Origin: JADJAH01 sp964615795 | Lineage (GTDB): Bacteria; Bacteroidota; Ignavibacteria; Tepidaquicellales; Tepidaquicellaceae | DNA: 64,000 nucleotides | Reading direction: 5' to 3' | Assembly: GCA_964615795.1 (NCBI GenBank) | Contig: CAZTQR010000006.1 | Coordinates: 1-64,000, forward strand | Shown here: one piece after another, positions 34,162-42,395 of the stretch | Position numbering within the stretch: position 1 is the stretch's first letter | How the letters are laid out: each line of letters begins with the position of its first letter | The notes under the pieces: generated by a model | The model's database searches: none | What the model was told of the DNA's origin: nothing | The model's input: only the letters and a program-made list of their open reading frames with translations | Program-made: the position numbers and the translations under genes

Positions 34162-34662
34162 ATGGCAATTGAAACTCTGAGCACATCCGGTATGTCCCGT
34201 GAAGAGGCATACAGAACTGTCATCGCGCAGACAAGGCAACTGATCAGCGATGAAGAAGATCTTGTGGCGAATCTCGCCAATGTATCTTCTTTGCTCAAAT
34301 ATACATTTCAAGATTACCTTTGGGTGGGATTCTATCTCACGTCTCATACTGATCCGGAAGAACTGGTCCTCGGGCCTTTTCAGGGACGGCCTGCCTGCAC
34401 GAGGATCCGTTTCGGAAAAGGAGTTTGCGGAACATCTGCCTCCGAGAAGCGGACATTAGTAGTGGAAGACGTGGATAAATTTCCCGGCCACATTGTCTGT
34501 GACTCTCTTTCGCGATCGGAAATAGTTGTGCCCATCATAGCCGGCGGCAAAGTGGCCGGAGTGCTGGATGTTGACAGCGGCGAGTTGGCTAATTTCGGCG
34601 AAACGGACAAGAAGTATCTCGAAGAACTTGCGGAAATTTTGATCCGGCTTTTTGACAAATGA
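34162..34662 (+). CDS. msrC: Free methionine-(R)-sulfoxide reductase (GAF domain)
   Basis: Reduces free Met-R-sulfoxide. The 166-residue GAF domain has the three conserved cysteines of the fRMsr family at C79 (GRPACTRI), C89 (GKGVCGTSA) and C113 (GHIVCDSLSRSEIVVP), with the surrounding motifs intact, and DVDSGELANFGETDKKYLEEL at the C-terminus. This separates it from ordinary signalling GAF domains. Its stop overlaps the start of the next gene by 4 bp (ATGA), so the two are translationally coupled. It fits the bacillithiol-type thiol defence suggested by bshB1. Confidence 0.92.
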   Translation: MAIETLSTSGMSREEAYRTVIAQTRQLISDEEDLVANLANVSSLLKYTFQDYLWVGFYLTSHTDPEELVLGPFQGRPACTRIRFGKGVCGTSASEKRTLVVEDVDKFPGHIVCDSLSRSEIVVPIIAGGKVAGVLDVDSGELANFGETDKKYLEELAEILIRLFDK

Positions 34663-35378
34663 ACTCTGAGAAGATTGCACAGCGTCTTTCCGAAAAGACA
34701 GGATTAAAGATCAAGTCATGCGAAAAGGCAATTGAACTGATCGCAGAAGCCGCAGTTTCGGATGTTTCCAAAGGCATACCTTTCTCGCCTGAGCCTCTCG
34801 GAACGCTGAGAAGCAGGAAGCATCAAATGTCATTTGCAGACAATCTTGACGGAAGTTTTACGGTTCATCCTCCATACAATGAAGTGATGTATGATCCTCC
34901 TGCTGAAACTTCGAAGGAAGATTATTTCGCAACATCGCAGAGGATAACGGAAAGACTTACAGCATCAGGGGAGTTCACATACAAAGAGGCGTCTAAGATT
35001 TGCAAGGCGCTAAGCAAATTGCTCCGGAAGTCCGTTGCAAAGGGTAAGGCCATCAAGCTGAGAGGAATCGGGACTTTCACGCCAGAGTCGTTTGCAGAGG
35101 AAGGTGAGGACGCACAGCTGAATTTCAGCATTGCGGATTCATTTGCGGGAAGAATCAATGAACCCTATGCATGCATCGAAAAGAAAGTTACATTTCCCAT
35201 ACCTCCGGATTCAATGAGAAAGGCATTGGAAGTGCGTCTTGCCGTGGAACCCGTTTCTGAAGGCGGAAGCACATTCATAGAGAGAAAACTTGCCCTCATC
35301 TCAAAGGACCTTATCAAGCTGAACGAAGAAATAAACAAGGACGCTTCTAATGACGGCCGCGGGGGGCTTTGGGGCTGA
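34659..35378 (+). CDS. Double HU-domain protein
   Basis: A 239-residue protein with two tandem HU/IHF-like domains. The first (about 1-75, EKIAQRLSEKTGLKIKSCEKAIELIAEAAVSDVSKG) is degenerate. The second (about 92-165, RITERLTASGEFTYKEASKICKALSKLLRKSVAKGKAIKLRGIGTFTPE) keeps the HU helical half and the GIGTF turn, but both lack the usual long basic arm. A charged C-terminal tail follows. Such tandem-HU proteins occur in Bacteroidota; their role is unknown. It overlaps msrC by 4 bp and its 3' end overlaps the convergent lnt gene by 32 bp. Confidence 0.7.
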   Translation: MNSEKIAQRLSEKTGLKIKSCEKAIELIAEAAVSDVSKGIPFSPEPLGTLRSRKHQMSFADNLDGSFTVHPPYNEVMYDPPAETSKEDYFATSQRITERLTASGEFTYKEASKICKALSKLLRKSVAKGKAIKLRGIGTFTPESFAEEGEDAQLNFSIADSFAGRINEPYACIEKKVTFPIPPDSMRKALEVRLAVEPVSEGGSTFIERKLALISKDLIKLNEEINKDASNDGRGGLWG

Positions 35379-36975
35379 AGATCCTTGCAAGGACAGAAAG
35401 CAATACCGCAATTGCGCTGAACCACAGGCAGGCATCCGCAAAAACATCTCCGTGCACAGAGTAGAAAGTCTTCTCTTCAATGTAACCGATCTTCTTGCTT
35501 ATCATTGCCGTGCTGTTTATCGGAGTTTCGTCATAGAGTTTTCCGTACGGGTCAATGAAAGATGAGATCCCTGTGTTTGCGCATCTCACTATCCATCTTC
35601 TGTTTTCAACTGCCCTGAGCACCGCATATCTGCTGTGCTGATGAGTTCCCGCAAGCTCTCCCCACCATCCGTCGTTTGTAATAATCACCGAAAAGCCCGC
35701 TCCTCTCTTTACAAACTCCGCAAAGAATCCCGGAAACACGGATTCGTAACAGATCGCCGCATTGAACTTTTCTTTGTCCCCCAGGCTGAACAATATTGTG
35801 TCTCTTCCGATCTGCCAGCTTCCGAGCCCGACACCCCATTCGATCAGATTTTTGATGAATGGCACATGCTCCTGATATGGCATTCTTTCGCTTCCCGGAA
35901 CAAGTTTGACCTTGTGATAAATGTCATAACTGCTTTTATCTTTTCCCGCCTCAAACAGCACGGCGGAGTTGTAGGTATCATACTTTGCGCCTGTCTGCTT
36001 TCTTATCCTCGCATCTTTCGGAACGGTTTCAGTCGAGTCGTAATATTCGAGATCGGGTGTGCCGATCAGCAAAGGAATGTTGATGCTGTCGCAAAGTCTT
36101 TTGATCTTCATGTATGAATTCTCGAAGAAGAACTCCCTGAAGTAAAACGGAAAAGCCGTCTCCGGCAGGACTATAAGCTGAAGCGAACTGTCTCTTGAAT
36201 GAATCTCACGGATCATGCCGGCATATTCATCTATGAGCTCCCTCTGCTTACCGCTCCACTTCTCCCACGGGTTCACATTCGGCTGAATGACTCCGGTGTT
36301 GATCTGCTTCATTTCAGCATAATCAATTTTGCCAACGGGATTGATAAGATCGGGAATGAAGTAGATCACTACAGCGGCGGCGAAGTACGTGACCGCCTTA
36401 GTATATGAATTGCCGGATAGAATACACTTTCCCGCGAGATAAAGCGGAACACTTGCCGCAGAGATCCAGAATGAAAGCCCGTAAACTCCCGTGTATTCAA
36501 TGAACTGGATCTTTCCGCTGAGGTATGTTTGAGAATTTCCGGCAAGCAGCCACGGGAATGTGATCTGTCCCCATGTGGAAAGATATTCGAAGGCTGTCCA
36601 AAGGAACGGAAAGACTGCAAGTGCAAATGCACCCAAACTCTTCTTCTCAAAACTTTTGCAAACAAAGTATGTAATACCGCCCGCAGGCAGGAAGAACAAC
36701 GGATAAACGAATAGCACGGCAATGCCCGCAATGATGAGAAATCTGTCTGCATTATCCTGCATGCCGCTCACGGAGATCCATGAAATTGCAACGAGGCTTG
36801 CAGTGAAGAACACAAAGTATGACCTTGCAAGCGCTCTCCAAACTGAATCAGCACTGACGATAAGATGCAGGAAGATTGCAAGCGATACGAATATCAGCAA
36901 GTGAAGATCGAAAGGGGGGTATGCAAATCCGTACAAGACTCCGGAAATCAGGATCAGCGGAAGCGTTTTCTTCAT
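35347..36975 (-). CDS. lnt: Apolipoprotein N-acyltransferase
   Basis: Adds the third acyl chain to lipoproteins at the outer face of the inner membrane. Some seven hydrophobic helices fill residues 1-210. The nitrilase domain follows with the catalytic triad in VLPETAFPF (E272), YHKVKLVP (K355) and AAICYESVFPG (C409). The usual LVPFGE reads LVPGSE. A last membrane helix lies near 515-535. I chose ATG 36975, 1 bp after the PAP2 stop; an upstream extension would overlap that gene and is not membrane-like. The 3' end overlaps the double-HU gene by 32 bp. Confidence 0.93.
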   Translation of the reverse strand: MKKTLPLILISGVLYGFAYPPFDLHLLIFVSLAIFLHLIVSADSVWRALARSYFVFFTASLVAISWISVSGMQDNADRFLIIAGIAVLFVYPLFFLPAGGITYFVCKSFEKKSLGAFALAVFPFLWTAFEYLSTWGQITFPWLLAGNSQTYLSGKIQFIEYTGVYGLSFWISAASVPLYLAGKCILSGNSYTKAVTYFAAAVVIYFIPDLINPVGKIDYAEMKQINTGVIQPNVNPWEKWSGKQRELIDEYAGMIREIHSRDSSLQLIVLPETAFPFYFREFFFENSYMKIKRLCDSINIPLLIGTPDLEYYDSTETVPKDARIRKQTGAKYDTYNSAVLFEAGKDKSSYDIYHKVKLVPGSERMPYQEHVPFIKNLIEWGVGLGSWQIGRDTILFSLGDKEKFNAAICYESVFPGFFAEFVKRGAGFSVIITNDGWWGELAGTHQHSRYAVLRAVENRRWIVRCANTGISSFIDPYGKLYDETPINSTAMISKKIGYIEEKTFYSVHGDVFADACLWFSAIAVLLSVLARIFSPKAPRGRH

Positions 36976-36976
36976 C

Positions 36977-37564
36977 CTATGCTGTTTCCTCTTTGTGCGG
37001 TGAACCGCCGGCTGAGTCATTCCGAGACAGCTTTGCTTCGGCAAACTCCCATGCATGAATAAAGAGTTTTGCAAAGGCAACCCCGATGAGCGCGCCTCCG
37101 ATGATGTCAAAAGGATAATGAACGCCGCAGAAGACTCTTGACAGGGCGACTATTCCAGCACCGGGATAGAGGAACCACTTCATCTTCGGATAGAAGTGTG
37201 AGAACATCGCAGCGGCCGCAAAATTATTGACCGCATGATTTGAAGGAAACGAGAAAGCCTCGGAACAGTTTGCCAGAATGTTTGCCCCGGGTATAACATG
37301 GCAAGGCCTGACCCTTGCAAAGAGCGGCTTCAGAATATTGTCGGAAACCTGATCGGAGAAGAGTATCAGAAGAAGTATCATTATGGCGGAGATCCTGCCT
37401 GTTCTTCCACCTTTAGTGAAAAGATAAAGCCAGATGAGCACGTAGAAAATGAACCAGTTGTCACGCTCGGTAATGAACGGCATCAGGCGGTCGGTCACAG
37501 GATTTGCAAGGCCTATGTTGATGAGGCTGAAGAGCCATGCATCAATATTTTGGATCATCTCCAT
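36977..37564 (-). CDS. PAP2-family membrane phosphatase
   Basis: A 195-residue inner-membrane phosphatase of the type-2 phosphatidic acid phosphatase family. The three catalytic motifs are present: KPLFARVRP (KxxxxxxRP), FPSNHAVN (PSGH equivalent with N for G) and RVFCGVHYPFDIIGG (SRxxxxxHxxxD). About five membrane helices surround them. Likely substrates are undecaprenyl pyrophosphate, phosphatidylglycerol phosphate or lipid A phosphates; the sequence does not decide. It is coupled to lnt (1-bp gap) and follows ispF by 14 bp, which suits an envelope or isoprenoid-lipid role. Confidence 0.9.
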   Translation of the reverse strand: MEMIQNIDAWLFSLINIGLANPVTDRLMPFITERDNWFIFYVLIWLYLFTKGGRTGRISAIMILLLILFSDQVSDNILKPLFARVRPCHVIPGANILANCSEAFSFPSNHAVNNFAAAAMFSHFYPKMKWFLYPGAGIVALSRVFCGVHYPFDIIGGALIGVAFAKLFIHAWEFAEAKLSRNDSAGGSPHKEETA

Positions 37565-37578
37565 CTGACCGGCAGATT

Positions 37579-38052
37579 TTACTTCGCTAATAAAACAGTT
37601 GAGTATGCCGAACAGCCTTCTCCGCTCCCGACAAAACCAAGTCCTTCAGATGTTGTAGCTTTGACGGAAACATTTGCGCAATTGAGCACTGTGCTTATTG
37701 CAGACTTCATTTGCGGTATGTAGGGATAGATCTTTGGGCTTTCGAGAATCACCACGCTGTCTGTGTTCACAACATTCCATCCGGACCCGGAAAGCAGATC
37801 CATTGTGCTTTTCAATAGAAGAATGCTTGAAATGTCCCTATATCTGTCGTCTGTGTTCGGGAACTGATGCCCTATATCTTCAAATCCCGCGGCGCCGAGC
37901 AGTGCATCACAAAGCGAATGAAGAAGGACATCCGCATCGGAATGGCCTTCAAGCCCCATTGTGTGGGGAATTTCAACACCGCCAAGCATCAGCTTTCTGC
38001 CTTCTGCAAATCTGTGAACATCATAACCGATGCCCGTTCTAATGTCTTTCAT
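37579..38052 (-). CDS. ispF: 2-C-methyl-D-erythritol 2,4-cyclodiphosphate synthase
   Basis: Fifth step of the MEP isoprenoid pathway. The zinc site DVHRF and the signature GVEIPHTMGLEGHSDADVLLHSLCDALLGAAG are intact, as are DIGHQFPNTDDRYRDISS and the C-terminal SVKATTSEGLGFVGSGEGCSAYSTVLL. At 157 aa it is complete and not fused to IspD. It heads a minus-strand run with the PAP2 phosphatase and lnt. Confidence 0.96.
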   Translation of the reverse strand: MKDIRTGIGYDVHRFAEGRKLMLGGVEIPHTMGLEGHSDADVLLHSLCDALLGAAGFEDIGHQFPNTDDRYRDISSILLLKSTMDLLSGSGWNVVNTDSVVILESPKIYPYIPQMKSAISTVLNCANVSVKATTSEGLGFVGSGEGCSAYSTVLLAK

Positions 38053-38221
38053 GAATTTGACTGCAACTTATCTCATTTAGGTTACTAATACAATTCGACA
38101 AAATCTGCACATTGAAAATGCGAACAAACACAGATGAAAATTATCCGCCCAAAGCCGCGGCAATTTCTCTGAAAGATCAGGAGGGGCTTCACATCTTTTG
38201 CGCGCACGGGCCTTGAAACAA

Positions 38222-38250
38222 TTGCCGTCATGTCATTGAGAAAGTATATT
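38222..38250 (+). promoter_or_regulatory. Candidate promoter of the PGM1-like ligase gene
   Basis: TTGCCG (38222-38227), 17 bp, TATATT (38245-38250). The predicted start of transcription near 38257 lies upstream of ATG 38306 but would remove or abut the TTG codons at 38255/38258, which supports the ATG as start. The match in the -35 box is moderate. Confidence 0.45.
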
Positions 38251-38305
38251 AAGTTTGTTGAAAATCATCATTATCTTGCCTCATCCAAAAAGCAAATACT
38301 CACGC

Positions 38306-39880
38306 ATGCCATCAATGCCATCTGAAGGAGATACACTGAACAGACTTTTCAATCCTCTTCCACCGGGACCCGAACCCGGATCAAATGAGGAGAACGAACT
38401 TTTTGAGAAATATCAGAAGGGAATATTCTACCAGTACGAGCACATCTTTCCCGATAAGAACGCGCCGAGGACAGTTGTGATTGTACCTTCCCTGACACTT
38501 GACATGGAGCTGTTCTCAAGGATCAAGGGTGCGGTTCATTATGAGGAGCGGCTGTTGTGCCTGCTGATGCTTCTCAGAATGCCGCGAACAAAAGTTGTTT
38601 ACATTTCAAGCATTCCCTTTTCGGATGTCATTATTGATTATTACCTTCACCTTCTTCAGGGAATAACGGGACATCATGCAAGAAAGCGGCTGACAATGCT
38701 GAGCTGTAATGACCTCTCGCAGAAGCCGCTGACGGAAAAGATACTGAACAGGCCAAGGCTCATCAGCAGGATCAAAGAACTGATCACAGATCCGGCTTCC
38801 ACACATCTTACATGTTACAATATTACGCCTCTCGAGAAGACACTTGCCGTGAGGCTCGGCATTCCGCTTTTCGGAACAGACCCGTCAATGTTCTACCTCG
38901 GTTCGAAATCGGGAGCCCGCATCACATTCCGCGAGTGCGGCATTGACCTGCCTGACGGTATGGAGAACCTTGAGAATAAGAAAGATGTTGCGGCGGCGCT
39001 CGCAAAGCTCCGGCAAAAATATCCCGCTTTGAGAAAGTGCGTCATCAAAATGAATGACGGATTCAGCGGAGAGGGAAATGCAATGTACAGATATCCCGAA
39101 TTCGGGAACGGTGAAGATATGGAACAGAAGATATTTGCGACGCTTGACGAATGCACCAAACCCGTTGCCAGGAATATGAGCTGTGAAGAGTTCTATGCAA
39201 AGTTCACGGAGATGCACGGGATTGTTGAGATATTTCTTGAAGGAGATATCAAGACCTCGCCTTCAGTTCAATGCGTCATTGGCGCGAAAGAAAATGTCAG
39301 AATAGACAGCACTCATGATCAGCTTCTCGGCGGTGATGACGGACAAACATACATGGGAGCAGTATTTCCTGCCGATGAAGCCTATGCTCCCGCTCTTGCA
39401 GAAGCTGGAAGGAAAGTTGCACTTGCGCTTTCTAAAAAGGGAGCGCTTGGAAGATTCGCAATTGATTTCATTTCTGTGAAGCAGGATGACGGCACATGGA
39501 AACATTATGCGATAGAGATCAATCTCAGGAAGGGCGGAACAACGCATCCGTTCATGATGATGCAGTTCCTTACAAACGGAAAGTACGAAGATGAAACGGG
39601 CGCATACATCACGGCCAGCGGGAACAAGAGATATTATTTTGCTTCTGACAATCTTCAGAGCGACAAGTACAAAGGGCTTACTCCGGAAGAACTGATCGAG
39701 CTTTCAATGTATCACGGCATAATGTATGACGGCGCAATGCAGGAAGGGACGGTGTTTCATTTGATGGGGGCATTGTCAGAGTTCGGCAAGCTCGGAGCGG
39801 TCAGCATAGGAAGCACACCCGAACGGGCAAAAATGTTTTACGACAGAACTATTGAAGTGCTCGACCTTGAATGCAGTTGA
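38306..39880 (+). CDS. ATP-grasp peptide ligase-like protein (PGM1-related)
   Basis: A protein of about 524 residues. The N-terminal half (to about 250) has a Rossmann-like part (RTVVIVPSLTLDMELFSRI, TKVVYISSIPFSDVIIDYYLHLL) and a conserved FGTDPSMFYLGSKSGARITF stretch. The C-terminal half is an ATP-grasp fold: CVIKMNDGFSGEGN, VEIFLEGDIKTSPSVQ, STHDQLLGGDDGQTYMGAVFP, and metal/ATP residues in FAIDFISVK with AIEINLRKGGTTHPF. It resembles the PGM1 ligase that joins peptides in pheganomycin biosynthesis, but no precursor peptide or biosynthetic genes are adjacent. The start is ATG 38306 (or 38315). Confidence 0.75.
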   Translation: MPSMPSEGDTLNRLFNPLPPGPEPGSNEENELFEKYQKGIFYQYEHIFPDKNAPRTVVIVPSLTLDMELFSRIKGAVHYEERLLCLLMLLRMPRTKVVYISSIPFSDVIIDYYLHLLQGITGHHARKRLTMLSCNDLSQKPLTEKILNRPRLISRIKELITDPASTHLTCYNITPLEKTLAVRLGIPLFGTDPSMFYLGSKSGARITFRECGIDLPDGMENLENKKDVAAALAKLRQKYPALRKCVIKMNDGFSGEGNAMYRYPEFGNGEDMEQKIFATLDECTKPVARNMSCEEFYAKFTEMHGIVEIFLEGDIKTSPSVQCVIGAKENVRIDSTHDQLLGGDDGQTYMGAVFPADEAYAPALAEAGRKVALALSKKGALGRFAIDFISVKQDDGTWKHYAIEINLRKGGTTHPFMMMQFLTNGKYEDETGAYITASGNKRYYFASDNLQSDKYKGLTPEELIELSMYHGIMYDGAMQEGTVFHLMGALSEFGKLGAVSIGSTPERAKMFYDRTIEVLDLECS

Positions 39881-39897
39881 TACATCCGCGGTTTGCT

Positions 39898-41295
39898 TCA
39901 CTTGCCGATGCAGAACGAACCGAATATGTTGTTGAGAATCTCGTCGTTTGTCACTTCGCCGGTGATCTCGCCGAGATGACTCATTGCGGAGCGCAGGTCA
40001 ACAGAAATGAACTCTCCGCTCATGCCTTGTTCCGCTGAGCGCGAAGCCGATGCAAGCGAAGCAAGGACATTCTCAAGACAATTTTTATGGCGGAAGTTCG
40101 TCAGGATGATCTCGGATGAATTCACTTTGACCCCTCTTTCGAAAGCCTTCGCTTTCATTATCTTCCTGAGGTCATTTACTGAAGCATCGTCATAAACTGA
40201 AACTCTGACTCCATCCGGATGTTCGGATTTTCCGCCAAGGTCAGACTTTGAGAACACGAGTATGGAATTTGTTGCGGAGAATCTTTCGCTGAAATTCTGC
40301 AGTTCCGGTTTCAGTTCATCGCCGGTTGTCTGAGAGTCAATGAGATACAAGGTAAGGTCAGCGTCTGCGATCTTTCTGAAGCTCCTTTGAATTCCCTCGG
40401 ATTCAATTTCATCTCCCGAAGATCTTATCCCTGCGGTATCGGTGAGCCGGAAAAGCACTCCTTCAATCACTACGCTTTCCTCGAGATAGTCTCTTGTCGT
40501 TCCGGGAATTCCGCTGACAATTGCCCTGTCCTGTGCCAGCAGTTTGTTGAAAAGGGATGACTTCCCGCTGTTCGGCTTTCCCGCTATCACAAGCGTAACT
40601 CCCTCACGAATGATCTTCCCGGCAATGTATGTTGAAATTATCTCACTTATCCTCAACGAAAGAGTTCCGATGAGTTTCAAGATCTCCTCTTTGGCCACAA
40701 ACTCAAGTCCTTCTTCCGCAAAGTCAAGTTCAAGCTCTACAAGCGATGTGATGCGAATGAGCTCTGCCCTTGCCTGCTTCACAAATCCGGACAATTCACC
40801 TTCAAGCTGTCTGAGCGATGATGCGTGAGCTGATTCCGTTTTGGATCTTATCAGATCTGCAACTGCTTCCGCCTGGGACAGATCGAGCTTTCCGTTCAGA
40901 AAGGCCCTCTTGGTGAACTCACCCGGCGATGCAAGGCGAGCTCCTTCGCTTACAAGTTTCGTAAGCAATTTGGAGGCAATGTATGATCCGCCGTGGCAGG
41001 AAATTTCGATGACATCTTCTCCGGTATATGAATGCGGGGATTTGAACAGAGTCAGAAGCCCTTCGTCAAGGAGTCCGCCGGTGCCTGCAATAAACCCGAA
41101 ATGAACCGTATGCGATCCAGCAGATGCCGGATCGAATCCGAGAGCAAGGGCTTTGTCCCGGTAAAAGACCTTCCCGGCTATACCAAACGATTCACTGCCG
41201 GACAACCTTACAACCGCAATTCCTCCTTCTCCGGGTGGAGTCGCGATTGCCGCGATCGTATCTGTCATTGCCGCCGTTCTATTCTCACCATTCAT
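39898..41295 (-). CDS. mnmE: tRNA uridine-5-carboxymethylaminomethyl(34) synthesis GTPase
   Basis: With MnmG modifies U34 of several tRNAs. The N-terminal THF-binding domain starts DTIAAIATPPGEGGIAVVRLSG; the helical domain holds LRQLEGELSGFVK; the inserted G domain shows G1 AGKPNSGKSSLFN, G3 DTAGIR and G4-like FSKSD; the C-terminus is FCIGK with the essential cysteine. At 465 aa it is full length. It is convergent with the PGM1-like gene (17 bp) and follows the FecCD permease gene by 32 bp. Confidence 0.96.
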   Translation of the reverse strand: MNGENRTAAMTDTIAAIATPPGEGGIAVVRLSGSESFGIAGKVFYRDKALALGFDPASAGSHTVHFGFIAGTGGLLDEGLLTLFKSPHSYTGEDVIEISCHGGSYIASKLLTKLVSEGARLASPGEFTKRAFLNGKLDLSQAEAVADLIRSKTESAHASSLRQLEGELSGFVKQARAELIRITSLVELELDFAEEGLEFVAKEEILKLIGTLSLRISEIISTYIAGKIIREGVTLVIAGKPNSGKSSLFNKLLAQDRAIVSGIPGTTRDYLEESVVIEGVLFRLTDTAGIRSSGDEIESEGIQRSFRKIADADLTLYLIDSQTTGDELKPELQNFSERFSATNSILVFSKSDLGGKSEHPDGVRVSVYDDASVNDLRKIMKAKAFERGVKVNSSEIILTNFRHKNCLENVLASLASASRSAEQGMSGEFISVDLRSAMSHLGEITGEVTNDEILNNIFGSFCIGK

Positions 41296-41327
41296 ATATT
41301 ACCCCTGCTCCTCATTATTTTTTCCTC

Positions 41328-42335
41328 CTATCCTACGTTTGCATTGCGCGATGATCTGATCATCAGCCAGATAAATACCGGAGCTCCGATGAACGATGTG
41401 ACAATTCCAAGCGGTATCTCCGCCGGCGCAGTAAGGTTCCTTGCAATCGTATCGGAGATCACCATGAACGCTGAACCTGCAAGCACTGAACACGGCACTG
41501 AATATCTGTAATCATTTCCTATCAGCAGCCGTGTGAGGTTTGGAACAATTAGCCCTGCAAAGCTGACGATTCCCGCAACGGAGACTGCCGAAGCCGCAAG
41601 CAGTGATGATGCGAGGATTGCCAGTTTCTGGAATCGGGAAATGTCAAGTCCGAGAGCAAGAGACATTTCCTCTCCGAAGTTCATGACATTAAGGTCTTTT
41701 GAGATGCCTATTGAGATTGCTGTGCCCGCAACCGCAAACGGCAGAGCCTGCACAAGTTCACTCCAGCCCCGCCCCGAAAGGCCGCCGTTCAGCCAGTAAA
41801 GTATTTGAGTAAGCGAGCTTCCGGCAACGAGCATAAGAAACCCGTTCACAGCCGAAACAAGCGCACTCAGAGCTATTCCTGTCAGAATGATCGTATTTGC
41901 GGACACAAATCCCGTTTGCCTGTTTGCAAGCGCTGATGCAATTGCAAAGATCAGCGCTGTCGATCCGATCGCAAATACAAAAGCCGCCGGCATAAGCAGT
42001 GAAAAGGAAAAAAGTGACGGGATCAGAAAGACGATTATAGCTCCGAGCCCCGCGCCTGCTGAAATTCCCAAAAGCCCCGGCTCGGCGAGATTGTTTCTGA
42101 GAGCTGCCTGAAGTATCATTCCTGCGCAGGAAAGGCATGCCCCGACAAGAACGGCATTCAGTATTCTTGGCAAACGAATATTGAGAATGATCTGAGAATA
42201 CTGAGCGCTCTTGCCGCTGAGTGCGGAAAGCAGTTCTGAAAAAGGAATGCTGACAGAACCGAGCATCAGCGAAAGGGCCGAGCTTACAATAACAAGCGCG
42301 AACATCAGTATAAGCGCAAGTACCTTATTAGACAA
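41328..42335 (-). CDS. FecCD/BtuC-family ABC transporter permease
   Basis: A 335-residue inner-membrane permease for iron-siderophore, haem or cobalamin uptake. About nine to ten hydrophobic helices are visible. Family motifs are RLPRILNAVLVGACLSCAGMILQAALRNNLAEPGLLGISAGAGLGA, LMLVAGSSLTQILYWLNGGLSGRGW and the coupling/late region VSFAGLIVPNLTRLLIGNDYRYSVP. The start is TTG 42335. The ATPase and binding protein normally encoded beside it are missing here, so its substrate and partners must be encoded elsewhere. It lies 32 bp before mnmE on the same strand. Confidence 0.9.
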   Translation of the reverse strand: MSNKVLALILMFALVIVSSALSLMLGSVSIPFSELLSALSGKSAQYSQIILNIRLPRILNAVLVGACLSCAGMILQAALRNNLAEPGLLGISAGAGLGAIIVFLIPSLFSFSLLMPAAFVFAIGSTALIFAIASALANRQTGFVSANTIILTGIALSALVSAVNGFLMLVAGSSLTQILYWLNGGLSGRGWSELVQALPFAVAGTAISIGISKDLNVMNFGEEMSLALGLDISRFQKLAILASSLLAASAVSVAGIVSFAGLIVPNLTRLLIGNDYRYSVPCSVLAGSAFMVISDTIARNLTAPAEIPLGIVTSFIGAPVFIWLMIRSSRNANVG

Positions 42336-42346
42336 GAATTATTCGG

Positions 42347-42375
42347 TTTAAATATGCGGACGATTACAATATATT
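42347..42375 (+). promoter_or_regulatory. Candidate promoter of the histidine kinase gene
   Basis: TTTAAA (42347-42352), 17 bp, TATATT (42370-42375), 21 bp before the ATG at 42396. The -10 box is the same hexamer as in the yggS and PGM1-like promoters. Confidence 0.5.
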
Positions 42376-42395
42376 AAAATGAACTTCATAGCTTA

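Noticed and set aside
35635..36117. 160-codon open frame on the plus strand
   Set aside because: Antisense to lnt over its catalytic domain; no supporting signal.
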